Assembly: GCF_018408855.1 (NCBI RefSeq)
Contig: NZ_AP024324.1
Location: 186,001-250,000 of the forward strand
DNA from: Caballeronia sp. NK8
GTDB lineage: Bacteria > Pseudomonadota > Gammaproteobacteria > Burkholderiales > Burkholderiaceae
Reading direction: 5' to 3'
Length of the DNA: 64,000 bases
Shown: positions 17,690 through 26,336 of the stretch, in pieces
How the letters are laid out: each line of letters opens with the position of its first letter
Position numbering within the stretch: position 1 is the first letter of the stretch
The notes under the pieces: model-generated
Told to the model about the DNA's origin: nothing
The model's database searches: none
What the model saw: only the letters and a program-made list of their open reading frames with translations
Translations under genes and position numbers: made by a program

Positions 17690-18604
17690 TCAGGGCGACA
17701 CCTTTTCCCAACCCGGTCCGGGATCGAATGACTTCATCGCCTGGACCTTCTTGTCGCCGTCCGGGCCGAGGTCGCGCTCATAGACCTGTCCGTCGTGACT
17801 GACCATGAAGCTCTTGATGCCCGTTTCCCCATAATGGGCCGGCCATGCGACCACGGCAAAGCCGCCGAACAGACGGCCATTGACCATGTAGTCGTACGCG
17901 CCACCCGGCGCATGAGGCCCCTGCGCGCGCAGCAGCTTGTAGTGGTAGCCGTAGTAGCCCGACTCCGATCTGGCGCGAGCGCCGGCTGTCATGAAGGCCG
18001 GACCGAGCGGACTCGGTTCTTCATCGGCGCTGGTCGGCCAGTACAGGCCGTCGTGTTTGCCGTTGCTGCTGGCGAACTTGTCCGCATAGACGTAGACCTT
18101 GTTGCCGTCGTGATACTTCGATGCGTAGTCGCGTTGTGCATCGTAGATCGCGAGCATCGTCTGGATCACGGCAAGCTCGTTGCGGCCGATCTCCCGAAGG
18201 CGCATCTCGTCGGCGCCAGCGCGCATGTCGAATTCCCAGCCTTGCTGCGTTTTCACGAGGGGGATCGGCAGCGTCCAGCCGTCGTTGCCGACGGCGATCC
18301 GGGCGTGGTCATTGTCGGTCGTCTGAATCGCGTGCGAAACCTGCCACGCGGTCAGGAACTTGCTGCGCAGCTCGGCGCCGACTGAAGGAATCACGTTGCG
18401 GAAGTCGGCGCCCAGCAAAGCCTTGAGCTCGCCTTCGTCGTTGCCGGCGACGGCGGTACCGAAGGCGTTCATCGCCGCCTCGGGTGTCTGGAAGAACTTC
18501 TGCGCGCTCATCGCCGGAACCGGAACGACGGCGAGCGCGAACGCGACGCTCAGCGTGCTTCCGGCCACGGCGAGGAGCGCGCCAATCTCCGATAGTCTCT
18601 TCAT
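17690..18604 (-). CDS. DUF2950-family exported protein
   Basis: A 304-residue protein with a signal peptide ending at about residue 34 (AMSAQ), followed by KFFQTPEAAMNAFGTAVAGN and LKALLGADF, the start of DUF2950. The C-terminal half contains GYYGYHYKLLRAQGPHAPGG, GGFAVVAWPAHYGETGI and FMVSHDGQVYERDLGP, all typical of this family. Function is unknown; family members are periplasmic and usually sit beside DUF3300 genes, as here (11 bases downstream of one). GAGGAG precedes the start. It is the third gene of the leftward run phosphoketolase-DUF3300-DUF2950. Confidence 0.9.
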   Translation of the reverse strand: MKRLSEIGALLAVAGSTLSVAFALAVVPVPAMSAQKFFQTPEAAMNAFGTAVAGNDEGELKALLGADFRNVIPSVGAELRSKFLTAWQVSHAIQTTDNDHARIAVGNDGWTLPIPLVKTQQGWEFDMRAGADEMRLREIGRNELAVIQTMLAIYDAQRDYASKYHDGNKVYVYADKFASSNGKHDGLYWPTSADEEPSPLGPAFMTAGARARSESGYYGYHYKLLRAQGPHAPGGAYDYMVNGRLFGGFAVVAWPAHYGETGIKSFMVSHDGQVYERDLGPDGDKKVQAMKSFDPGPGWEKVSP

Positions 18605-18615
18605 GATCGCTCTCC

Positions 18616-20163
18616 TCAGCGCCGTCCGCCGTGGCGCGCACCGCCGCCGCCGCCACCACGCGCGCCGCCACCGCCGCCACCACGATGGAAGTTCGATGAC
18701 TGGAAGCTCGACTGTCCACGGTTGAAATCGCGTTGCGCCGCGCCGCCGCCGCCGCCGACACCCTGAAATGCGGTGTCGCGCGCGCCGCCGCCGTATGCGC
18801 TCCGGTTGCCCGCCTGCGCGCCCGCTGCGCCGCCACGGGCGTGTGATTGAGCGCGCTCTGGCGTGTGCGCCGGCCGATTGGCGGTCTGAGGCCGATTGGC
18901 CGCTGGCGCTTTGCGGTCGGCCGTCTGCGCCCGATTGCCCGCTCCCGCCTGACGATTTTGCGCATGCGCGCGATTGCCGGCGTCGGCGCGGTTGGCGACG
19001 TTCGCGTTGTTGGCGCGAGGCCGGTTGGCCGCCTGGTCGCGTGTCGCGGGCCGATTGGCCGCGCCCGCGCGCTCCGGCGTAGCGCCGTTGCGTCCGCGAT
19101 AGTCGCGCCGGGCATCGGCACCTTGCACGCCGCGTGAATACTTGTCGCGCGTTGCGTTGTCGCGATAGGAAACGCCCTGGCGATGCTGCGCGTCATGCTG
19201 CCACTTGCCGCCCTCGACCTTGGTGCGGTCGAAGTTGCGATCGATGTTCGTGGCCTTGTTGATGTTGACGTTGACGTCGTTGTTGTTCCAGTTGCAATCG
19301 CTGAAGATCGCGCCCGCCGCCGCGATGCCCAGGCCCCACGCAAAGCCGCTCGCAAGGGCGGCGCCGGGGTAGTAGGCCGGTGGAGGCGGCCAGTAGGTCG
19401 GCGGGTAGGCCGGCGCGGGCCAGGCGCCATACACGACGGTCGGATTGTAGGAGGGCACGTAGATGACCTGCGGATTGGCCGGTTCGATACGCACGATCTG
19501 CGTGGGCGGCGCCTGACCCGGCTGGCCGCTCTGGCTCGTGGCGGAACGTGCTTCGACACTCACTTTCTGCTGCGGCGTCGACTTCAGATGTCCGGTGTCC
19601 TGCGCGCGAATCCTCAGACGCTGCACGGCGGCCAGCACGTCGTTGGGTTGCGCGAGAAACGCATCGCCGAGTCGCTGGGTCCAGTCCAGCTTGTCGTTCA
19701 TGGGGACGAGCACCTGGGGAAACGCCACCAGCGACTTCACGCTGACGTCCCATGTCTGATCCTGCACGGCCTTTACCGCGGCGTCGCCTTTCACATTCGG
19801 ATTCGATCTGACCCAGCGCGCGGCGTGCACGATTTCCAGCGGATACGTCGATGCCATCAGCACCTGCGACAACAGCGAATCAGGATAGAGCGCGATCGGC
19901 GCGACCAGCGCCTCGAGTTCCTCGGGCGGATATTGCTGGGCCGCAGGCTGCGTCGCGGAGGCGGGCAGCGGCGGCACAGCCGCAACGGAGGCGGGGACCG
20001 CTGCCGAAACCGGCGCCGCGACGGAGGCAGGCGGCGCCGCCGAAGCTTGAGCAGGTGCCGACGCCGCCTGAGTCTGAGCCGGCTGATCCTGCTGTTTCGA
20101 GGGGCAGCCTGCCAGCAAGACGACGAGGCTGGCACTCAGGAACCGTCCATGGCACGTCGTCAT
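18616..20163 (-). CDS. DUF3300-family lipoprotein with low-complexity tail
   Basis: A 515-residue lipoprotein with lipobox LLAGC, an Ala/Pro/Gln-rich linker, then the DUF3300 domain (about residues 80-230) with EELEALVAPIALYPDSLLSQ and YPLEIVHAARWVRSN. A short Pro/Tyr-rich membrane-proximal stretch (AYPPTYWPPPPAYYPGAA) and a hydrophobic Gly/Ala segment follow. The last 200 residues are built of repeated ANR/GNR units and end in Gly/His/Arg-rich sequence, suggesting a disordered or nucleic-acid/polyanion-binding tail. ATG 20163 was chosen over 20169 for Shine-Dalgarno spacing. It lies 19 bases after the phosphoketolase gene. Function of the family is unknown. Confidence 0.88.
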   Translation of the reverse strand: MTTCHGRFLSASLVVLLAGCPSKQQDQPAQTQAASAPAQASAAPPASVAAPVSAAVPASVAAVPPLPASATQPAAQQYPPEELEALVAPIALYPDSLLSQVLMASTYPLEIVHAARWVRSNPNVKGDAAVKAVQDQTWDVSVKSLVAFPQVLVPMNDKLDWTQRLGDAFLAQPNDVLAAVQRLRIRAQDTGHLKSTPQQKVSVEARSATSQSGQPGQAPPTQIVRIEPANPQVIYVPSYNPTVVYGAWPAPAYPPTYWPPPPAYYPGAALASGFAWGLGIAAAGAIFSDCNWNNNDVNVNINKATNIDRNFDRTKVEGGKWQHDAQHRQGVSYRDNATRDKYSRGVQGADARRDYRGRNGATPERAGAANRPATRDQAANRPRANNANVANRADAGNRAHAQNRQAGAGNRAQTADRKAPAANRPQTANRPAHTPERAQSHARGGAAGAQAGNRSAYGGGARDTAFQGVGGGGGAAQRDFNRGQSSFQSSNFHRGGGGGGARGGGGGGARHGGRR

Positions 20164-20182
20164 GACCATCCCCGTTCGGTTA

Positions 20183-22579
20183 TCAAAACGGCCACACCCA
20201 TTCCGCGATTTCCGGCTTGTCGGTGCCGTGCGTGTGCGCGTAATCCAGATGAGAGATGACCGCGTTCTTCATATCCTCTCTCAGATGCGCGGTTCTACCG
20301 CGCAGGCGCGGCACGCGATCGAGCACATCGATCACGAGATTGAAACGATCGACCTGATTGAGTATTGCCAGTTCGAGCGGCGTGTTGATATTGCCCTTCT
20401 CTTTATAGCCGCGCACGTGCAGATTCTCGTGATTGCGGAACCGGTAGGCGAGCCTGTGGATCAGCCACGGATAGCCGTGGAAATTGAAGATCACGGGCTT
20501 GTCGATGGTGAACAGGCTCTCGAAATTGCGCACGCTCGAGCCGTGCGGATGCTCCGTGTTGGGCTGCATCCTGAAGAGATCGACTACGTTCACGAAGCGC
20601 ACCTTGAGCTCCGGCAGACGCTCGCGGAGTATGGCGGTCGCGGCGAGCGCTTCCTGCGTCGCGACATCGCCGCAGGACGCCATGACCACGTCGGGTTCGT
20701 CGTTCTCGTCGTTGCTCGCGCGGCGCCACACACCGATGCCCTTCGCGCAGTGGACGATCGCTTCGTCGATGGTCGTGAACTGCAAATGCTTCTGCTTGTC
20801 CGCGACGATCACATTGATGCAATCGCTCGAGCGCAGGCACTGGTCAGCCACGACGAGCAGCGTGTTGGCGTCCGGCGGCAGATACACGCGCGTCACGGAA
20901 GGGCTCTTGTTGGTGACGAGATCGATGAAGCCCGGATCCTGATGCGAGAAGCCATTGTGATCCTGCCGCCATACGGTGGACGAGAGCAGGATGGTTTCCG
21001 ACGAAACCGACGCGCGCCACGGCACATGGTTCTTGCAGATGTCGAGCCATTTCGCATGCTGATTGAACATCGAATCGATCACATGCGCGAATGCTTCGTA
21101 GGTGTGAAAGAAGCCGTGCCGCCCTGACAGCAGATAGCCTTCGAGCCAGCCGAGCAGCGTGTGCTCGGAGAGCATTTCCATGACACGGCCATCGCGCGAC
21201 AACTCGCCGCCGTCCTCGTCTTCCGGAAGGAGATCGGCCATCCAGACTTTCTTGCTGACTTCATAGATGGCCTGAAGGCGATTCGATGCCGTTTCGTCGG
21301 GGCCGAACACGCGGAACCTGTCCATGTTGCAACGCATGACGTCGCGCAGGAACGCGCCCAGCGGACGCGTGTTTTCGTGCTGGATCTTGCCGGCCTGACC
21401 GACATCGACGGCATAGGCGCGGAAATCGGGAAGCTTCAGTTCCTTGCGCAGCACGCCGCCGTTCGTGTGGGGATTCGCGCTCATGCGTCGCGTGCCGGTG
21501 GGGGCGATCGCCCGAATCTCCGCGCGCAGCCTGCCGTCGTCGTCGAAAAGCTCCTCGGGCTTGTAGCTCTGCATCCAGCGTTCGAGCACCGCGAGATTCG
21601 CGGGATTGTTATGCACATCGGAGAACGGCACCTGATGCGCGCGCCACGAGCCCTCGACCTTGTGGCCGTTGATTTCCTTCGGGCCGGTCCAGCCTTTCGG
21701 CGTGCGCAGCACGATCATCGGCCAGCGCGGCCGCTCGACGTCCTTGCCGTTGCGCGCTTCGTCCCAGATCGCGCGGATCTCGGCGGTCGCGGCATCGAGC
21801 GTTTCCGCCATCTTCCGATGCATTTCGGCCAGATCCGATCCCTCGACGAAATAAGGCCGATAGCCATAGCCGACGAACAAGGCCTCCAGTTCCTCGTGGC
21901 TGATGCGCGCGAGGATCGTCGGATTGGCGATCTTGTAGCCGTTCAGGTTCAGGATCGGCAGCACGGCGCCGTCGCGCGCGGGATTGATGAACTTGTTCGA
22001 GTGCCAGGCCGTCGCGAGCGGACCGGTCTCCGCTTCGCCGTCGCCGACCACGCACGCGACGATCAACCCCGGGTTGTCCAGTGCCGCCCCATAGGCGTGA
22101 GAGAGGCTATAGCCAAGCTCTCCGCCTTCATGAATGGAGCCCGGGGTTTCCGGCGTCACGTGTGAGCCGATATGACCGGGAAAGGAGAACTGCTTGAAGA
22201 ACTTCTGCATGCCTTCTGCATCTTCGCTCTTGTCCGGATACACCTCCGAATAGGTGCCTTCCAGATAGGCGGGGCCGAGCACGCCGGGCGCGCCATGACC
22301 GGGTCCTGCCATGAAGATCACGTCGAGATCGTCGCGCTTGATTACGCGGTTCAGATGCGCCCACGTGAACGAGAGCGCGGGGCTCGCGCCCCAGTGACCG
22401 AGCAGGCGTTGTTTAACGTGCCCGGATTTGAGCGGCTCTCGCAGCAGCGGATTTTCGATGAGAAAGATCATGCCCGCCGAAAGGTAATTGCACGCGCGCC
22501 ACCATGCATCGACGAGTCGAAGTTCATCGCTCTCGGGAACGGGCTTTTGCGGTGCGTCGCTTCTGGAGTGCTTGCTCAT
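20183..22579 (-). CDS. xfp: Phosphoketolase (xylulose-5-P/fructose-6-P)
   Basis: This 798-residue thiamine-diphosphate enzyme splits xylulose 5-phosphate (and usually fructose 6-phosphate) with phosphate into acetyl phosphate and an aldose phosphate. Both family signatures are visible: [20 protein letters not shown] and [20 protein letters not shown]. The acetyl-phosphate-site segments [11 protein letters not shown] and, toward the C terminus, [19 protein letters not shown] are also present. ATG 22579 has GGAG eight bases upstream; a TTG further up is less likely. Length matches the family (about 790-800). No acetate kinase or phosphotransacetylase is nearby. It diverges from a CBS/BON protein; in Burkholderia such genes co-occur in low-oxygen loci (known for B. 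cenocepacia), a hint only. Confidence 0.95.
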   Translation of the reverse strand: MSKHSRSDAPQKPVPESDELRLVDAWWRACNYLSAGMIFLIENPLLREPLKSGHVKQRLLGHWGASPALSFTWAHLNRVIKRDDLDVIFMAGPGHGAPGVLGPAYLEGTYSEVYPDKSEDAEGMQKFFKQFSFPGHIGSHVTPETPGSIHEGGELGYSLSHAYGAALDNPGLIVACVVGDGEAETGPLATAWHSNKFINPARDGAVLPILNLNGYKIANPTILARISHEELEALFVGYGYRPYFVEGSDLAEMHRKMAETLDAATAEIRAIWDEARNGKDVERPRWPMIVLRTPKGWTGPKEINGHKVEGSWRAHQVPFSDVHNNPANLAVLERWMQSYKPEELFDDDGRLRAEIRAIAPTGTRRMSANPHTNGGVLRKELKLPDFRAYAVDVGQAGKIQHENTRPLGAFLRDVMRCNMDRFRVFGPDETASNRLQAIYEVSKKVWMADLLPEDEDGGELSRDGRVMEMLSEHTLLGWLEGYLLSGRHGFFHTYEAFAHVIDSMFNQHAKWLDICKNHVPWRASVSSETILLSSTVWRQDHNGFSHQDPGFIDLVTNKSPSVTRVYLPPDANTLLVVADQCLRSSDCINVIVADKQKHLQFTTIDEAIVHCAKGIGVWRRASNDENDEPDVVMASCGDVATQEALAATAILRERLPELKVRFVNVVDLFRMQPNTEHPHGSSVRNFESLFTIDKPVIFNFHGYPWLIHRLAYRFRNHENLHVRGYKEKGNINTPLELAILNQVDRFNLVIDVLDRVPRLRGRTAHLREDMKNAVISHLDYAHTHGTDKPEIAEWVWPF

Positions 22580-22692
22580 AACGACGTCTCCATTCAATGA
22601 ACGTGCATCGGAATGTATGTCGCATGGTTACTCGCGGCGTTGCACCGCGTACGAGTCATCTGGTCGCCGCGAGGACGCTGAGCGCTGCCGGT

Positions 22693-22714
22693 GTCATCTG
22701 CAGCTTCGGATGAC
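22693..22714. promoter_or_regulatory. Inverted repeat in the xfp / CBS-BON divergent region
   Basis: GTCATC (22693-22698) and GATGAC (22709-22714) are perfect 6-bp arms around ten bases. The site lies between the divergent phosphoketolase and CBS/BON genes, with a TATAGAG stretch shortly downstream on the plus strand. It may be an operator or a leader hairpin; no regulator is assigned. The rest of this 307-base gap holds no gene. Confidence 0.3.
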
Positions 22715-22886
22715 CCTTCCATATAGAGTCGATATCACGCACGAACACGAAATACAAGTAGCACGGCTTTGCGTAAGTTGGTACTTAAAGTCTCCTGGAC
22801 ATGCACGCGTCCCGTTTCTTGAAATCACTTTGGAGTTCGCATACTGTGACCACAGCGGCATCGTGACCCGGCTGAAGGAGATGAAC

Positions 22887-23582
22887 GTGCGAGCTTCCGA
22901 CATCATGACGACTTCGATCATTACGGCCACTCCGGACATGACCATACGGCACGCGGCGGGGATGATGGTGTTCGCCGGCATCAGCGGCATGCCCGTGGTC
23001 GACGAGTCCGGCACACTGCTCGGCATGGTCACGGAGGGCGATCTGATGCGTCGCGCGGAAATCGGGACCGGCGTCAAACAGCGTTCGTGGTGGCTCGAAC
23101 TTGCCGCGTCCACGACCGAACTCGCGAGCCAGTATGTGAAGGAACACGCGAGGAAGGTCAAGGACGTGATGACCACCGATGTCTCGACGGTGACCGAATC
23201 ATGTCCGGTCGCCGATATCGCCGAGCTGCTCGATCGTCGCCATATCAAGCGCGTGCCGGTCATGCGCGACGGAAAAATCGTCGGCGTGGTAAGCCGCGCC
23301 AACCTGATTCGCGCGCTCGTGACCATGGCGCCCGATGTGTCCGCTACGGCGGAGAGCGGCGATAACGCGATCCGCGAGGACGTGCTCGCGGCCATGAAGG
23401 ACCATCCCTGGGCGCTGGCACGGGAAAACGTCACCGTCGAAAACGGAACCGTGCATCTCTGGGGGCCGGTCGTTGGTTCGGAGGAAGGCAACGCGATCCG
23501 CGTCGCAGCCGAGAATGTCCCGGGCGTGAAAGACGTCAAGACGCACTTCGGGCTTCCGCCGTCCGATCCCTCGTCGCGCTAG
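22887..23582 (+). CDS. CBS-pair and BON domain protein
   Basis: A 231-residue cytoplasmic protein with two CBS domains (residues about 6-65, GISGMPVVDESGTLLGMVTE; and about 95-150, HIKRVPVMRDGKIVGVVSR) followed by a BON domain (165-225, NVTVENGTVHLWGPV and NVPGVKDVKTH). CBS pairs bind adenine nucleotides and act as energy or redox sensors; BON domains bind membranes or ligands. The GTG at 22887 is preferred because AAGGAG lies six bases before it, whereas ATG 22881 abuts the ribosome-binding site. The gene diverges from phosphoketolase. No enzyme partner is fused, so a regulatory role is inferred. Confidence 0.88.
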   Translation: MRASDIMTTSIITATPDMTIRHAAGMMVFAGISGMPVVDESGTLLGMVTEGDLMRRAEIGTGVKQRSWWLELAASTTELASQYVKEHARKVKDVMTTDVSTVTESCPVADIAELLDRRHIKRVPVMRDGKIVGVVSRANLIRALVTMAPDVSATAESGDNAIREDVLAAMKDHPWALARENVTVENGTVHLWGPVVGSEEGNAIRVAAENVPGVKDVKTHFGLPPSDPSSR

Positions 23583-23685
23583 CAGGAACTGACGCATGGG
23601 TGCATGTGCATGACAACAAGGGTCCGGCAAGAGTGGCGCATCGAGAAGCAGTGACGCGAACTGGCCTTGACCGCGTCCTGCTTGA

Positions 23686-23943
23686 TCAGTATTTGATGTT
23701 TCTTGCGGCTTGACGCCCGTGCTGCTTCGTCTCCCGCTTGTCGTGCCGGCAATGCGCGTTCGATTGCTGGTTGGCGGCGCGGCAGTCCTGCTTCGTGTGC
23801 CGGGCGTGCTGGCGCGTATCCTGGCGGACGTCGCGCCCGGCGCGCCTTTGCTGTGCCTGCTCCGTTGCCGAAGACACGTCCGGCCAGGAGCAGACGAGAA
23901 TGGCGGCAACGAACGCGATGAGCCTGAGATTGCACGCGAGCAT
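23686..23943 (-). CDS. Small exported His/Arg/Gln-rich protein
   Basis: An 85-residue protein with a good signal peptide (LRLIAFVAAILVCSWPDVSSA) followed by a strongly polar region rich in His, Arg, Gln and Lys with two Cys (TKQDCRAANQQSNAHCRHDK), ending ARNIKY. The ATG at 23943 was chosen because the signal peptide starts there; the frame is open upstream but Pro/His-rich. The Shine-Dalgarno is weak. I do not recognise a named family; the composition suggests a metal- or polyanion-binding periplasmic peptide (inference). It lies convergent to the CBS/BON gene and divergent from MipA. Confidence 0.6.
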   Translation of the reverse strand: MLACNLRLIAFVAAILVCSWPDVSSATEQAQQRRAGRDVRQDTRQHARHTKQDCRAANQQSNAHCRHDKRETKQHGRQAARNIKY

Positions 23944-24101
23944 GATGTGAGTTCCGGGGGGCGGGTCGAGACATCCTGGATGTCGTGTGTGCATCAAGAT
24001 AGCTGCATCCTCGGCCATTGTGAATGACTTTTGTAAAGCGAACGCTCAACGCGGGATATCGCGCGAAGCAGGCGGGGGTTATATCGACCGGAGAGGCACG
24101 C

Positions 24102-24905
24102 GTGAAACCATGCAAAGTGATCATCGGCGCCTGTTCTTCGTTTGTCCTCGGCAGCGCCTGCGCGAGCCCGGTCGATTTTTCGAACGCATTGCCCAATTTC
24201 TTCGGCGCGGGGATCGGCTCGACCACCGAGTATGCCGGCGGCAAGGACCGCATCGTAGGCGTGCTTCCGGGCATGCGTTACGTGACGAGCGGTGGCCATC
24301 TGTTCGAATGGTACGGAACGTATACGCAATACAACTTCGGAAGCCTGGCGGGGTTTCAGTGGGGGCCGGCGCTGGCGCTTCGTCTAGGACGACGGAATGT
24401 CGACGACCCCGTGGTGTCACAGGTCCACGACGTCTCCACCACGCTCGAAGGGGGCGGGTACGTCGGCTACGAATACAGTCACGTCGGCGATGTGCCGTAC
24501 CGTTTGCGAGGGGAGATTACCGTCGTCACGAATGCCGGTTCCGTCTACACGGGTGCGCGCACGTCGGTGAATACGAGCGCGTGGTTTCCGCTGCATTCGC
24601 GCGTGTTCATCGGCGGCGGACTCGGCGCGACATGGGTGAGCGGCGGCTTCAACGAGACCTACTACGGCGTGACATCCGAGGACTCGCAGAAGAGCGGATT
24701 GCCGGTCTTCAATCCCGGTGGCGGCCTCAATCAGATTACCGGATGGGTTGCCGGAATCTTTCAAATCAGCCCGAAATGGTACGCGGGCGCGATGGTCTAT
24801 TACCAGCGTCTGATGGGCGACTCGGCGGCCAGCCCCATCGTGACGCAGCGTGGCACGCGCAATCAACTGACATACGGTGTTGGGCTTGCCTATGCCTTTC
24901 GATGA
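24102..24905 (+). CDS. MipA/OmpV-family outer-membrane protein
   Basis: A 267-residue exported protein. A short signal peptide ends at GSACASP, followed by the family opening FFGAGIGSTTEYAGGKD and GMRYVTSGGHLFEWYGTY. Alternating beta-strand pattern continues to a terminal aromatic motif (YGVGLAYAFR). MipA/OmpV proteins are outer-membrane barrels, in some bacteria scaffolds for murein hydrolase-synthase complexes and linked to polymyxin or kanamycin response. The GTG at 24102 was chosen as start because GGAGAGG precedes it at the right distance and the signal peptide begins there; an ATG at 24024 would give an unnatural charged extension. Confidence 0.85.
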   Translation: MKPCKVIIGACSSFVLGSACASPVDFSNALPNFFGAGIGSTTEYAGGKDRIVGVLPGMRYVTSGGHLFEWYGTYTQYNFGSLAGFQWGPALALRLGRRNVDDPVVSQVHDVSTTLEGGGYVGYEYSHVGDVPYRLRGEITVVTNAGSVYTGARTSVNTSAWFPLHSRVFIGGGLGATWVSGGFNETYYGVTSEDSQKSGLPVFNPGGGLNQITGWVAGIFQISPKWYAGAMVYYQRLMGDSAASPIVTQRGTRNQLTYGVGLAYAFR

Positions 24906-25037
24906 TCTGCAGGTTCGACGCACGAGTGTGATCGACATGGAACAGGTGTAGCCGCAGTTGATCTCGAGTCTGAACGCTTCTCCTGACAGTTGGCTTATCG
25001 CCAGAAAGACGGCGATCGTGCAACGGCTGGCGCCGTC

Positions 25038-25054
25038 CTTAAGGTTGTCTTAAG
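25038..25054 (+). promoter_or_regulatory. Perfect PmrA-type box upstream of hpnI
   Basis: CTTAAG-GTTGT-CTTAAG (25038-25054) is an exact match to the PmrA/BasR consensus YTTAAK-N5-YTTAAK. It ends 51 bases before the hpnI start codon. It fits the NTAAG-N6-NTAAG rule shared by the other three boxes (TTAAG at 25039 and 25050) and is the strongest of the four. Confidence 0.6.
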
Positions 25055-25105
25055 CAACTGTCACTCAGGCTTGGCATCCCAACGGCGCTATGGTCTCCGA
25101 GGCAA

Positions 25106-26290
25106 ATGGCTCAACCGCATGTTGTCCACCTGCTCTTTGCCTGTGCCGCCACCTTATCCGCACTGTGCTCCGGCGTCGGTGTCGCGTACACCGTGTCGGC
25201 GAGTTTCGTCATGCGACGTTTCTTCTCGCGTCCGATACACGCGCCCGTCTCCTTCCCGGCGCTCACCGTCATCACGCCGTTGCACGGCGCCGAGTGGCAG
25301 CTACTCGAGAACTTGACGAGCTTTGTGCAGCAGGACTATCCCGGAGCGGTTCAATATGTTTTGGGCGTCCATGACGAGGGTGACGCGGCGCTTAAAGCGG
25401 TCGACATGTTGTGCGCGCGCTTTCCCGAGAAACACATAACAGTCGTCGTAGACGCCAGGGTGTACGGGCCCAACCGAAAAGTCGCCAATCTTGCGAACAT
25501 GCTGGACCGCGCGGAGCACGACCTGCTCTGCTTCGCCGACAGCGACGTCCGCGTGAAGCCCAGCTTCCTGCGCGACGTCGTAGGTGCGCTTCAGCAACCC
25601 GGCGTCGGCCTTGTTACTTGCGCCTATCGCGGAATGTGTGCGCCCGGGTTCTGGCCTCGGGTCAGCGGCGCCATGACCGACTATCACTTCCTGCCCGGCG
25701 TAGTGACCGGACTCTCAATTGAACGCGCGCGACCTTGCTTCGGCCAGTCGATTGCCATCATGAGGGCGACACTGCAGCGCATCGGTGGCCTCGCGCAGTT
25801 CGGACATCATCTCGCGGAAGACTACGCGATTGGCGAAGCGGTCCGCAGCAGTGGTGCTTCAGTCGTCGTTGCGCCTTTCATCGTGAGTCATGCCTGCGTC
25901 GAAACCACGTTTTCCCAACTGTTCGCGCACGAGTTGCGGTGGAGCCGCACGATCCGCGCTGCGGACAGGATGGGGCATCTCGGCGCCGTCCTGATGCATC
26001 CGTTTCCACTTGCATTGCTCGCCGTGCTCTTTTCTTCGGGCAATCCACTGGCATGCGGGTTGGTCGTGCTGACGCTCGTCGTTCGTGCACTGCTGGTATG
26101 GCAAACCAATCGCTCGACGGGCGAGCGCTGCAACGGCTTCCCATGGTTGCCGCTCTGGGATGTCCTTCAATTCGTAATCTACGTGGCGAGCTTCCTCTCG
26201 TTTCGCGTGTTATGGCGCGGACGACACTTCGATGTCGACGGGGACGGCTTGATGTCGCCGTGTGTCCAACGTGACCCAGGCCTGAAATGA
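25106..26290 (+). CDS. hpnI: Hopanoid biosynthesis glycosyltransferase HpnI
   Basis: A 394-residue membrane glycosyltransferase of family GT2 (ceramide glucosyltransferase-like). It adds N-acetylglucosamine to bacteriohopanetetrol, the first step toward glucosamine- and cyclitol-ether hopanoids. An N-terminal helix (about 7-35) precedes the catalytic domain with FPALTVITPLHGAEW, the DxD-like CFADSDVRV, the acceptor-site segment HHLAEDYAIGEAV and the HELRWSRTIR motif; C-terminal helices follow. GAGG lies before the ATG. It heads hpnI-hpnL-hpnJ; its promoter region carries a perfect PmrA-type box. Confidence rests on family sequence and on the two downstream hopanoid genes. Confidence 0.9.
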   Translation: MAQPHVVHLLFACAATLSALCSGVGVAYTVSASFVMRRFFSRPIHAPVSFPALTVITPLHGAEWQLLENLTSFVQQDYPGAVQYVLGVHDEGDAALKAVDMLCARFPEKHITVVVDARVYGPNRKVANLANMLDRAEHDLLCFADSDVRVKPSFLRDVVGALQQPGVGLVTCAYRGMCAPGFWPRVSGAMTDYHFLPGVVTGLSIERARPCFGQSIAIMRATLQRIGGLAQFGHHLAEDYAIGEAVRSSGASVVVAPFIVSHACVETTFSQLFAHELRWSRTIRAADRMGHLGAVLMHPFPLALLAVLFSSGNPLACGLVVLTLVVRALLVWQTNRSTGERCNGFPWLPLWDVLQFVIYVASFLSFRVLWRGRHFDVDGDGLMSPCVQRDPGLK

Positions 26291-26336
26291 TCATCGATTC
26301 GACATCTGCCACTCGTTCTGGACAGGACGTGCCGAA

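Noticed and set aside
22761..22778. GTAAG-N6-CTTAA near the CBS/BON gene as a fifth PmrA/QseB-type box
   Set aside because: The second half does not fit NTAAG at the required 11-base period; only the first half matches, so it was not counted.
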